Assembly (NCBI RefSeq): GCF_002236105.1
Contig: NZ_NIWU01000004.1
Span: 248,001-312,000 of the forward strand
DNA: 64,000 bases
DNA from: Pseudomonas umsongensis
Lineage (GTDB): Bacteria > Pseudomonadota > Gammaproteobacteria > Pseudomonadales > Pseudomonadaceae
Direction of reading: 5' to 3'
Both the position numbers and the translations under genes were made by a program. Below the pieces are notes generated by a model. It was not told the DNA's origin. It saw only the letters and a list, made by a program, of their open reading frames with translations, and made no database searches. The first letter of the stretch is position 1, and each line of letters opens with the position of its first letter. Shown piece after piece: positions 52,929-61,104 of the stretch.

Positions 52929-54665
52929 ATGAAAGACACCATTCGCCAGCTGATCCAACAAGCCATCACCCAACTCGTCAACGAAGGTGTGTTGCCTGAA
53001 GGCCTGTCGCCGGCGATCCAGGTTGAAAACTCTCGCGACAAGAAAAACGGCGACTTCGCCAGTAACATCGCCATGATGCTGGCCAAGCCTGCGGGCATGA
53101 AACCGCGCGACCTGGCGGAAAAAATCATCGCGGCCCTGCCGGCTGACGAGAACGTCTCGAAGGCCGAAATCGCCGGCCCTGGCTTCCTGAACTTCTTCCA
53201 GAACACCCAGGCCCTGGCCACTCGCCTGGACGCCGCCCTGGCCGATGAACACATCGGCGTACGCAAGGCTGGCCCGGTACAGCGCACCGTGGTCGACCTG
53301 TCGGCACCGAACCTGGCCAAAGAGATGCACGTCGGCCACTTGCGCTCGACCATCATTGGCGACGGCGTAGCCCGCGTATTGGAATTCCTCGGTGACGAAG
53401 TGATCCGGCAGAACCATGTCGGCGACTGGGGCACCCAGTTCGGCATGCTGATGGCTTACCTGCAGGAAAACCCGATCACCAGCGACGAACTGTCGGACTT
53501 GGAAAACTTCTATCGCGCCGCCAAAGGGCGCTTTGACGAATCCGAAGAGTTCGCCGACCGCGCCCGTGGCCTGGTGGTCAAGCTGCAGGCTGGCGATCCT
53601 GATTGCCTGGCACTGTGGACCAAGTTCAAGGACATCTCGCTGTCCCACTGCCAGAAAATCTACGAGCTGCTGAACGTCAAGCTGACCATGGCCGACGTGA
53701 TGGGCGAAAGCGCCTACAACGACGACCTGATCAATGTGGTCAACGACCTGAAGGCCGCCGGCATGCTGGTCGAGAGCAACGGCGCCCAGTGCGTGTTCCT
53801 CGACGAGTTCAAGAACGCCGACGGCGACCCGCTGCCCGTGATCATCGTCAAGGCCGACGGAGGCTACCTGTACGCCACCACCGACCTGGCCGCCGTGCGC
53901 TACCGCAGCGGCACGCTCAAGGCCGATCGCGCCCTGTACTTCGTCGACCAGCGTCAAGCCCTGCACTTCCAGCAAGTGTTCGCAGTCGCCCGTAAAGCGG
54001 GCTTCGTGACGCACCCGATGGAAATGGAACATATGGGCTTCGGTACCATGAACGGCGCTGACGGTCGCCCGTTCAAGACCCGTGACGGCGGCACCGTGAA
54101 GCTGATCGACCTGCTGACAGAAGCCCAGGAGCGCGCCTACACACTGGTGAAGGACAAGAACCCGGAGCTGGCCGAAGCCGAGCTGCGCAACATCGCCAAG
54201 GTGGTGGGTATCGGTGCGGTGAAATATGCCGACCTGTCCAAGCACCGCACCAGCGACTACAGCTTCAACTTCGACCTGATGCTGAACTTCGAGGGCAACA
54301 CCGCCCCGTACCTGCTGTACGCCTACACCCGCGTGGCTGGCGTGTTCCGCAAACTCGGCAAGGACTTCAGCGAAGTCGAAGGCCAGATCGTTCTCGAAGC
54401 CCCGCACGAACTTGAACTGGCGGCAAAACTCGCGCAGTTTGGCGAGGTGCTGAACAACGTTTCCGAGAAAGGCACCCCGCACATCCTCTGCACCTACCTG
54501 TATGACGTCGCCGGCCTGTTCTCCAGCTTCTACGAGAACTGCCCGATCCTCGCCGCCGATACCCCGGAACAAATGCAGAGCCGTCTGCGCCTCGCCGCGC
54601 TGACCGGACGCACTCTCAAACAAGGCCTGGAACTCTTGGGCCTGGAAACTCTGGAGCGTATGTAA
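52929..54665 (+). CDS. argS: Arginyl-tRNA synthetase
   Basis: The 578-residue class I synthetase has an N-terminal additional domain, the HIGH-type motif SAPNLAKEMHVGHLRST and a C-terminal DALR anticodon-binding domain (NTAPYLLYAYTRVAG). It charges tRNA-Arg. The ATG at 52929 gives MKDTIRQLIQQA, the standard start; the open frame extends 52 codons further upstream, but these codons run through the REP element. Confidence 0.97.
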   Translation: MKDTIRQLIQQAITQLVNEGVLPEGLSPAIQVENSRDKKNGDFASNIAMMLAKPAGMKPRDLAEKIIAALPADENVSKAEIAGPGFLNFFQNTQALATRLDAALADEHIGVRKAGPVQRTVVDLSAPNLAKEMHVGHLRSTIIGDGVARVLEFLGDEVIRQNHVGDWGTQFGMLMAYLQENPITSDELSDLENFYRAAKGRFDESEEFADRARGLVVKLQAGDPDCLALWTKFKDISLSHCQKIYELLNVKLTMADVMGESAYNDDLINVVNDLKAAGMLVESNGAQCVFLDEFKNADGDPLPVIIVKADGGYLYATTDLAAVRYRSGTLKADRALYFVDQRQALHFQQVFAVARKAGFVTHPMEMEHMGFGTMNGADGRPFKTRDGGTVKLIDLLTEAQERAYTLVKDKNPELAEAELRNIAKVVGIGAVKYADLSKHRTSDYSFNFDLMLNFEGNTAPYLLYAYTRVAGVFRKLGKDFSEVEGQIVLEAPHELELAAKLAQFGEVLNNVSEKGTPHILCTYLYDVAGLFSSFYENCPILAADTPEQMQSRLRLAALTGRTLKQGLELLGLETLERM

Positions 54666-54666
54666 G

Positions 54667-55377
54667 TTGGCTGCCAAGAAAAAACCTGCACCCAAGCGTG
54701 GCGCCAGCCGTTACCAAGCTCCAGCGAAGCAACCGATCCCGGGATGGCTGTGGATGGCCATCGGCCTGACGGTCGGTGCTTTCATCGTATTCCTGATGAA
54801 GCTGGAGCCTGGCAAGGGCAGCGACACGGTCAAGCGCGAGAAAGTCGAGCAGCAACAGAAAGCCACCAAGATCGCCGAGGCCAACAAGACCCCGCCGAGT
54901 CCGACGCAACCGGTGAAGCCGAAATACGACTTCTACACCCTGTTGCCGGAATCGGAAGTGATCGTGCCACCGGATGCCGTGCCGGAAAAAACCCTGCCGA
55001 CGCCGCAGGTACCGGCCATTCCGACAACGCCGGTTACACCGGCGGAAGCGGCGAAGATCGATACCGCCCGTGCCCAGGCAGCGCTGGCGGGCATTACGCC
55101 GCCGCCAGCGCCACCGGTGGCCAAGGCCGCACCGGTGACCAAGTTCTTCCTGCAGGCCGGATCGTTCCGCAAGGAGGCTGACGCGGACAAGGTGCGGGCG
55201 CAAATCATCCTGCTTGGCCAGGCGGTGGCGGTTGAATCGGGTACGGTGAAGGACGAGACCTGGTATCGGGTATTAGTGGGTCCGTTCAGTAACCGTGAGC
55301 AACTGACCACGGCACAGAAACAACTGGCCGGCGCCGGCTTCAGCAATTTGTTGTTACAACAACGCCAGAATCGCTGA
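54667..55377 (+). CDS. FtsN-like SPOR-domain cell division protein
   Basis: The 236-residue protein has a basic cytoplasmic start (AAKKKPAPKRGASRYQ), one membrane helix at about 26-44, a Pro-rich periplasmic linker, and a C-terminal SPOR domain (about 158-232, KFFLQAGSFRKEADADKVRA) that binds septal peptidoglycan. This is the FtsN layout. The start is a TTG at 54667, one base after the argS stop, so the two genes are probably cotranscribed. Confidence 0.85.
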   Translation: MAAKKKPAPKRGASRYQAPAKQPIPGWLWMAIGLTVGAFIVFLMKLEPGKGSDTVKREKVEQQQKATKIAEANKTPPSPTQPVKPKYDFYTLLPESEVIVPPDAVPEKTLPTPQVPAIPTTPVTPAEAAKIDTARAQAALAGITPPPAPPVAKAAPVTKFFLQAGSFRKEADADKVRAQIILLGQAVAVESGTVKDETWYRVLVGPFSNREQLTTAQKQLAGAGFSNLLLQQRQNR

Positions 55378-55393
55378 TTCCACCAAGGCCGCT

Positions 55394-55496
55394 GATCGTT
55401 CCCATGCTCCGCGTGGGAATGCAGCCCGTGACGCTCCGCGTCACTGGACGCGGAGCGTCCCTTGAGGCGTTCCCACGCGGAGCGTGGGAACGATCA
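55394..55496. repeat. Nested palindrome of the GTTCCCACGC family
   Basis: The outer arms GATCGTTCCCA and TGGGAACGATC pair at the ends of a 103-base element. Each arm is itself near-palindromic (CCCATGCTCCGCGTGGGAA, TTCCCACGCGGAGCGTGGGAA), and inside lies GTGACGCTCCGCGTCAC. It differs from the REP units in the rest of the window. It lies 17 bases after the SPOR gene and about 115 bases before hslV. Confidence 0.85.
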
Positions 55497-55609
55497 CCGC
55501 TGCGCAACACCACTCGTCTCCTGCCAACACCCACAGTTGAAATCCACTCCACCACCCCCATATGAATGGGCATACGGCATTTTCGCCCCGCAGCGTGGAG
55601 ACTCTTCCC

Positions 55610-56140
55610 TTGACCACCATCGTTTCAGTTCGCCGCCACGGCAAAGTCGTCATGGGCGGCGACGGCCAGGTTTCCCTTGGCAATACCGTGATGAAAGGCA
55701 ACGCGAAAAAAGTTCGTCGCCTGTACCACGGCCAGGTCATTGCCGGTTTTGCCGGTGCCACCGCTGACGCCTTTACCCTCTTCGAACGCTTCGAAGGCCA
55801 ACTTGAAAAGCATCAGGGTCACCTGGTACGCGCCGCTGTCGAGCTCGCAAAGGAATGGCGTACCGATCGTTCCCTGAGCCGCCTCGAAGCCATGCTCGCG
55901 GTTGCCAACAAAGACGCCTCCCTGATCATCACCGGTAACGGCGACGTGGTCGAACCCGAAGAAGGCCTGATCGCCATGGGTTCCGGCGGCGGTTACGCCC
56001 AGGCCGCCGCTAGCGCACTGCTGAAGAAAACCGACCTGTCGGCCCGGGAGATCGTCGAGACCGCTCTCGGCATTGCCGGCGACATCTGTGTATTCACCAA
56101 CCACACCCAGACCATTGAGGAGCAGGACTGCGCCGAGTAA
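55610..56140 (+). CDS. hslV: ATP-dependent protease peptidase subunit HslV
   Basis: The 176-residue protein starts at a TTG (55610) followed by TTIVSVRR; the first Thr becomes the N-terminal nucleophile after Met removal. GGDGQVSLG and GSGGGYAQAAA are family motifs of this proteasome-like peptidase. GGAG lies nine bases before the TTG. An in-frame ATG at 55562 would add 16 residues before the catalytic Thr and is rejected. It works with HslU, encoded 54 bases downstream. Confidence 0.96.
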   Translation: MTTIVSVRRHGKVVMGGDGQVSLGNTVMKGNAKKVRRLYHGQVIAGFAGATADAFTLFERFEGQLEKHQGHLVRAAVELAKEWRTDRSLSRLEAMLAVANKDASLIITGNGDVVEPEEGLIAMGSGGGYAQAAASALLKKTDLSAREIVETALGIAGDICVFTNHTQTIEEQDCAE

Positions 56141-56194
56141 GCCTGATTTGGCCCCGCGCCACGGCTCATTCTTGCTTGAGGTCCATTAAATATT

Positions 56195-57532
56195 ATGTCC
56201 ATGACTCCCCGTGAAATCGTCCACGAACTCAATCGCCATATCATCGGCCAGGACGATGCCAAGCGCGCCGTCGCCATTGCCCTGCGCAATCGCTGGCGCC
56301 GCATGCAGTTGCCTGAAGAACTGCGAGTTGAAGTCACACCCAAGAATATCCTGATGATCGGCCCGACCGGTGTCGGCAAGACCGAGATCGCACGTCGCCT
56401 GGCGAAACTGGCCAACGCGCCTTTCATCAAGGTCGAAGCCACCAAGTTCACCGAAGTCGGCTACGTCGGCCGTGATGTCGAATCGATCATTCGTGACCTG
56501 GCCGATGCCGCGATCAAGCTGCTGCGCGAACAGGAAATCGTCAAAGTGCGCCACCGCGCCGAAGACGCTGCCGAAGAGCGCATCCTTGACGCCCTGCTGC
56601 CTCCTGCACGCATGGGCTTCAGCAGCGACGACGCCCCGACCCAGGACTCCAATACCCGCCAACTGTTCCGCAAGCGCCTGCGCGAAGGCCAGCTGGACGA
56701 CAAGGAGATCGAAATCGAAGTCGCCGAAATGGCCGGCGTCGACATCTCCGCGCCACCGGGCATGGAAGAAATGACCAACCAGCTGCAGAGCCTGTTCGCC
56801 AACATGGGCAAGGGCAAGAAGAAAGCCCGCAAGCTCAAGGTCAAAGAAGCGCTGAAGATGGTGCGCGACGAAGAAGCCAGCCGCCTGGTCAACGATGACG
56901 AGTTGAAAGCCAAGGCCCTGGAAGCAGTCGAACAGCACGGCATCGTGTTCATCGACGAAATCGACAAGGTCGCCAAGCGCGGCAACTCCGGCGGTGTCGA
57001 TGTATCCCGCGAAGGCGTGCAGCGCGACTTGCTGCCGCTGATCGAAGGCTGCACCGTCAACACCAAGCTGGGCATGGTCAAGACCGACCACATCCTGTTC
57101 ATCGCCTCCGGCGCCTTCCACCTGAGCAAGCCAAGCGACCTGGTGCCGGAGCTGCAAGGTCGACTGCCGATCCGTGTCGAACTCAAGGCCCTGAGCCCGG
57201 AAGATTTCGAACGCATCCTCAGCGAGCCCCACGCCTCGCTCACCGAGCAATATTGCGCGCTACTGAAAACCGAAGGCCTGGGTATCGAATTCCTGCCGAG
57301 CGGGATCAAGCGCATTGCCGAGATCGCCTGGCAGGTCAACGAAAAAACCGAAAACATCGGTGCGCGTCGCCTGCACACCTTGCTTGAACGCCTGCTGGAA
57401 GAAGTGTCTTTCAGTGCCGGCGACCTGGCCAGCGTCCATGATGACAAGGTAATCCAGATCGACGCCGACTACGTCAACAGCCACCTGGGCGAATTGGCGC
57501 AGAACGAAGACCTGTCCCGTTATATCCTGTAG
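56195..57532 (+). CDS. hslU: HslU ATPase subunit of the HslVU protease
   Basis: The 445-residue AAA+ unfoldase has REIVHELNRHIIGQDDAKRA, Walker A GPTGVGKTE, Walker B IVFIDEIDKVAKR, an intermediate domain between them, and the conserved C-terminus EDLSRYIL that docks in HslV. It unfolds substrates and feeds them to HslV. It is followed by a REP pair. Confidence 0.97.
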   Translation: MSMTPREIVHELNRHIIGQDDAKRAVAIALRNRWRRMQLPEELRVEVTPKNILMIGPTGVGKTEIARRLAKLANAPFIKVEATKFTEVGYVGRDVESIIRDLADAAIKLLREQEIVKVRHRAEDAAEERILDALLPPARMGFSSDDAPTQDSNTRQLFRKRLREGQLDDKEIEIEVAEMAGVDISAPPGMEEMTNQLQSLFANMGKGKKKARKLKVKEALKMVRDEEASRLVNDDELKAKALEAVEQHGIVFIDEIDKVAKRGNSGGVDVSREGVQRDLLPLIEGCTVNTKLGMVKTDHILFIASGAFHLSKPSDLVPELQGRLPIRVELKALSPEDFERILSEPHASLTEQYCALLKTEGLGIEFLPSGIKRIAEIAWQVNEKTENIGARRLHTLLERLLEEVSFSAGDLASVHDDKVIQIDADYVNSHLGELAQNEDLSRYIL

Positions 57533-57543
57533 GTCATGTGATT

Positions 57544-57615
57544 CCTTGTAGGAGCCGGCTTGCTGGCGATGGCGTACCTGAGATCGCCATCGCCAGCAAG
57601 CCGGCTCCTACAAGG
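57544..57615. repeat. REP inverted pair after hslU
   Basis: The arms CTTGTAGGAGCCGGCTTGCT and AGCAAGCCGGCTCCTACAAG (GTAGGAGCCGGC variant) are separated by a short spacer. It begins 12 bases after the hslU stop. Confidence 0.9.
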
Positions 57616-57647
57616 GTCAGGCCACACATACAAACGGACATCCGGTC

Positions 57648-58025
57648 ATGACCCAACTCCCCACCGACATCAAGCTGCACAAAGCCTCGAAAACCCTGAC
57701 GCTCAAATACGCGTCCGGCGAGGAATACACCCTGCCCGCCGAGTTCCTGCGCGTGCACTCTCCTTCCGCCGAGGTCCAGGGCCACGGCAAACCCATCCTG
57801 CAATTTGGCAAGATCAACGTAGGACTGAGCAAGATAGAACCCGCCGGTCAGTACGCACTGAAACTGACCTTTGACGATGGCCACGACAGCGGCCTGTTCA
57901 CCTGGGAATACCTCTACGAACTGGGGCGACGTCATGACGCGCTTTGGGACGATTATCTTGCCGAGCTAAAAGCCGCAGGAAAAACCCGCGACCCGAACGA
58001 ATCTGTCGTCAAGCTGATGCTCTAG
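57648..58025 (+). CDS. DUF971 protein (gamma-butyrobetaine hydroxylase N-terminal-like)
   Basis: The 125-residue protein matches the DUF971 fold: KTLTLKYASGEEYTLPAEFLRVHSPSAEV near the start and SGLFTWEYLYELGRRHDALWDDYL near the end. This domain forms the N-terminus of gamma-butyrobetaine dioxygenases and also exists alone; a role in iron-sulfur protein maturation has been suggested for stand-alone members. It lies between hslU and phaC1 as in other pseudomonads, but its function here is unknown. Confidence 0.85.
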   Translation: MTQLPTDIKLHKASKTLTLKYASGEEYTLPAEFLRVHSPSAEVQGHGKPILQFGKINVGLSKIEPAGQYALKLTFDDGHDSGLFTWEYLYELGRRHDALWDDYLAELKAAGKTRDPNESVVKLML

Positions 58026-58225
58026 CCTGCGCCTCTTGCTCTTTAGAGGGCATTTTCTAATTCCATCTGTTTGAATGCTCGGCTTCAGGGTCGACGCCTG
58101 GCCCGCTTGCGAAAAAAATTAAACTCGGGTAACCAATGGACTGGCAAGGTCCCTGCAGTGCTCTCTGAATTAAAAAAGCAGTGATGCAGAATCAAAGGTC
58201 ACCCGAGCAGTAGTACCTGGCAATT

Positions 58226-58243
58226 GCTGTGTGACTACACAGC
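58226..58243. promoter_or_regulatory. Inverted repeat upstream of phaC1
   Basis: GCTGTGT and ACACAGC form a perfect 7-base dyad with a 4-base spacer, 41 bases before the phaC1 start. It could be an operator for the TetR-type regulator PhaD encoded at the end of the operon. The link to PhaD is inferred from position. Confidence 0.45.
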
Positions 58244-58283
58244 AGGACCAAGGTGCTCGTCTCAGGGCAATGGAGCGTCGTAG

Positions 58284-59963
58284 ATGAGTAACAAGAGTAA
58301 CGATGAGTTGAAGTATCAAGCCTCTGAAAACACCTTGGGGCTTAATCCTGTCGTTGGGCTGCGTGGAAAGGATCTACTGGCTTCTGCTCGAATGGTGCTT
58401 AGGCAGGCCATCAAGCAACCGGTGCACAGCGTCAAACATGTCGCGCACTTTGGTCTTGAACTCAAGAACGTACTGCTGGGTAAATCCGGGCTGCAACCGA
58501 CCAGCGATGACCGTCGCTTCGCCGATCCGGCCTGGAGCCAGAACCCGCTCTATAAACGTTATTTGCAAACCTACCTGGCGTGGCGCAAGGAACTCCACGA
58601 CTGGATCGATGAAAGTAACCTCGCCCCCAAGGATGTGGCGCGTGGGCACTTCGTGATCAACCTCATGACCGAAGCCATGGCGCCGACCAACACCGCGGCC
58701 AACCCGGCGGCAGTCAAACGCTTTTTCGAAACCGGTGGCAAAAGCCTGCTCGACGGCCTCTCGCACCTGGCCAAGGATCTGGTACACAACGGCGGCATGC
58801 CGAGCCAGGTCAACATGGGTGCATTCGAGGTCGGCAAGAGCCTGGGCGTGACCGAAGGCGCGGTGGTGTTTCGCAACGATGTGCTGGAACTGATCCAGTA
58901 CAAGCCGACCACCGAGCAGGTATACGAACGCCCGCTGCTGGTGGTGCCGCCGCAGATCAACAAGTTCTACGTTTTCGACCTGAGCCCGGACAAGAGCCTG
59001 GCGCGGTTCTGCCTGCGCAACAACGTGCAAACGTTCATCGTCAGCTGGCGAAATCCCACCAAGGAACAGCGAGAGTGGGGCCTGTCGACCTACATCGAAG
59101 CCCTCAAGGAAGCGGTTGACGTCGTTACCGCGATCACCGGCAGCAAAGACGTGAACATGCTCGGGGCCTGCTCCGGCGGCATCACTTGCACCGCGCTGCT
59201 GGGCCATTACGCGGCGATTGGCGAAAACAAGGTCAACGCCCTGACCTTGCTGGTGAGCGTGCTTGATACCACCCTCGACAGCGATGTTGCCCTGTTCGTC
59301 AATGAACAGACCCTTGAAGCCGCCAAGCGCCACTCGTACCAGGCCGGCGTACTGGAAGGCCGCGACATGGCGAAGGTCTTCGCCTGGATGCGCCCCAACG
59401 ATCTGATCTGGAACTACTGGGTCAACAATTACCTGCTAGGCAACGAACCGCCGGTGTTCGACATCCTGTTCTGGAACAACGACACCACACGGTTGCCCGC
59501 GGCGTTCCACGGCGACCTGATCGAACTGTTCAAAAATAACCCACTGATTCGCCCGAATGCACTGGAAGTGTGCGGCACCCCCATCGACCTCAAGCAGGTG
59601 ACGGCCGACATCTTTTCCCTGGCCGGCACCAACGACCACATCACCCCGTGGAAGTCCTGCTACAAGTCGGCGCAACTGTTTGGCGGCAACGTTGAATTCG
59701 TGCTGTCGAGCAGCGGGCATATCCAGAGCATCCTGAACCCGCCGGGCAATCCGAAATCGCGCTACATGACCAGCACCGAAGTGGCGGAAAATGCCGATGA
59801 ATGGCAAGCGAATGCCACCAAGCATACCGATTCCTGGTGGCTGCACTGGCAGGCCTGGCAGGCCCAACGCTCGGGCGAGCTGAAAAAGTCCCCGACAAAA
59901 CTGGGCAGCAAGGCGTATCCGGCAGGTGAAGCGGCGCCAGGCACGTACGTGCACGAACGGTAA
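58284..59963 (+). CDS. phaC1: Class II PHA synthase 1
   Basis: The 559-residue protein has the lipase-like box GACSGG with the nucleophile Cys296, and Asp451 (GTNDHITPW) and His479 (SSGHIQSI), which complete the triad at the positions known for Pseudomonas medium-chain-length synthases. It polymerises 3-hydroxyacyl-CoA at the granule surface. The ATG at 58284 follows GGAG. It opens the phaC1-Z-C2-D operon, with a dyad just upstream. Confidence 0.98.
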   Translation: MSNKSNDELKYQASENTLGLNPVVGLRGKDLLASARMVLRQAIKQPVHSVKHVAHFGLELKNVLLGKSGLQPTSDDRRFADPAWSQNPLYKRYLQTYLAWRKELHDWIDESNLAPKDVARGHFVINLMTEAMAPTNTAANPAAVKRFFETGGKSLLDGLSHLAKDLVHNGGMPSQVNMGAFEVGKSLGVTEGAVVFRNDVLELIQYKPTTEQVYERPLLVVPPQINKFYVFDLSPDKSLARFCLRNNVQTFIVSWRNPTKEQREWGLSTYIEALKEAVDVVTAITGSKDVNMLGACSGGITCTALLGHYAAIGENKVNALTLLVSVLDTTLDSDVALFVNEQTLEAAKRHSYQAGVLEGRDMAKVFAWMRPNDLIWNYWVNNYLLGNEPPVFDILFWNNDTTRLPAAFHGDLIELFKNNPLIRPNALEVCGTPIDLKQVTADIFSLAGTNDHITPWKSCYKSAQLFGGNVEFVLSSSGHIQSILNPPGNPKSRYMTSTEVAENADEWQANATKHTDSWWLHWQAWQAQRSGELKKSPTKLGSKAYPAGEAAPGTYVHER

Positions 59964-59982
59964 CTGACACACCCCGCCTTCA

Positions 59983-60087
59983 CCTGTAGGAGCGAGCCTG
60001 CTCGCGAAAAACGTGAGGACAACGCGTTAACTCAGACAGCACGCGTTATCGTTAACGTCCTTCGCGAGCAGGCTCGCTCCTACAGGG
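59983..60087. repeat. REP inverted pair between phaC1 and phaZ
   Basis: The arms CCTGTAGGAGCGAGCCTGCT and AGCAGGCTCGCTCCTACAGG extend with CGCGAA/TTCGCG and enclose about 50 bases. It starts 19 bases after the phaC1 stop, so it may tune mRNA levels between the two genes. Confidence 0.9.
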
Positions 60088-60121
60088 GTTCGGGGATGAA
60101 TTCATAAACAGGGCTAGAAGC

Positions 60122-60976
60122 ATGCCGCAACCGTTCATATTCCGCACCGTCGACCTGGATGGCCAGACCCTCCGCACGGCGGTGCGCCCCGGCAAGCCTC
60201 ACTTGACGCCCTTGCTGATTTTCAACGGCATCGGCGCCAACCTGGAGCTGGTGTTTCCGTTCGTCGCAGCGCTGGACCCGGACCTCGAAGTCATCGCCTT
60301 CGACGTACCCGGTGTTGGCGGTTCATCGACGCCCAATCGTCCATATCGTTTCCCAGGCCTGGCAAAGCTCACGGCACGCATGCTCGACTACCTCGATTAC
60401 GGGCGAGTCAACGTGATCGGCGTGTCATGGGGTGGCGCCCTTGCGCAACAGTTCGCCTATGACTATCCAGAGCGGTGCAAGAAGCTGGTCCTGGCAGCGA
60501 CAGCCGCGGGTACGGTGATGGTGCCGGGCAAGCCGAAAGTCTTGTGGATGATGGCCAGCCCACGACGGTACATCCAGCCATCCCACGTGATCCGCATTGC
60601 GCCGATGATCTACGGCGGCTCGTTCCGTCGCGACCCGACGCTGGCTGCAAGCCATGCGGCAAAGGTCCGTTCGGCGGGCAAGCTCGGTTACTACTGGCAA
60701 CTGTTCGCCGGCTTCGGCTGGACCAGCATCCACTGGCTGCACAAGATCAATCAGCCGACCCTGGTCCTGGCCGGCGACGACGACCCCTTGATTCCGTTGG
60801 TCAACATGCGCTTGCTGGCCTGGCGGATCCCCAATGCCCAACTGCACATCATCGACGACGGCCATCTGTTCTTGATCACCCGGGCCGAAGCGGTGGCACC
60901 GATCATCATGAAGTTCCTTGAAGAGGAGCGCCAGCGTGCGGTGATGCACCCGCATCCGGCGCCACTGGGTGGCTGA
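60122..60976 (+). CDS. phaZ: Intracellular medium-chain-length PHA depolymerase
   Basis: The 284-residue alpha/beta hydrolase has GVSWGG with Ser102, Asp221 in GDDDPLIP and His248 in DDGHLFLI, the triad described for Pseudomonas PhaZ. It releases 3-hydroxyacids from granules, balancing synthesis by PhaC1 and PhaC2. It lies between the two synthase genes as usual. Confidence 0.97.
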   Translation: MPQPFIFRTVDLDGQTLRTAVRPGKPHLTPLLIFNGIGANLELVFPFVAALDPDLEVIAFDVPGVGGSSTPNRPYRFPGLAKLTARMLDYLDYGRVNVIGVSWGGALAQQFAYDYPERCKKLVLAATAAGTVMVPGKPKVLWMMASPRRYIQPSHVIRIAPMIYGGSFRRDPTLAASHAAKVRSAGKLGYYWQLFAGFGWTSIHWLHKINQPTLVLAGDDDPLIPLVNMRLLAWRIPNAQLHIIDDGHLFLITRAEAVAPIIMKFLEEERQRAVMHPHPAPLGG

Positions 60977-61104
60977 GCGGCTCATTTCTTGTATGGCAAA
61001 GAGGAGGTGGCAGGACATCGCACCGCGCAACAACCTGCTACAGCGTCTATGGTGTTCTGGTTCGGTGTTTTGTATTTAGCCTGAAGACGAAGGAGTGTTG
61101 AGAC

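Noticed and set aside
52809..54695. A 628-codon open frame antisense to argS
   Set aside because: It is fully explained by the codon structure of argS. No signal, motif or independent ribosome site supports it.
55562..55609. Longer hslV start at an ATG
   Set aside because: It would bury the catalytic Thr behind 16 residues. The TTG with GGAG gives the mature N-terminus.
58100..58230. Possible sigma-54 promoter for phaC1 (TGGCCCGCTTGC and TGGCAATTGC)
   Set aside because: The GG and GC elements are too close together in both cases compared with the required 10-base spacing.
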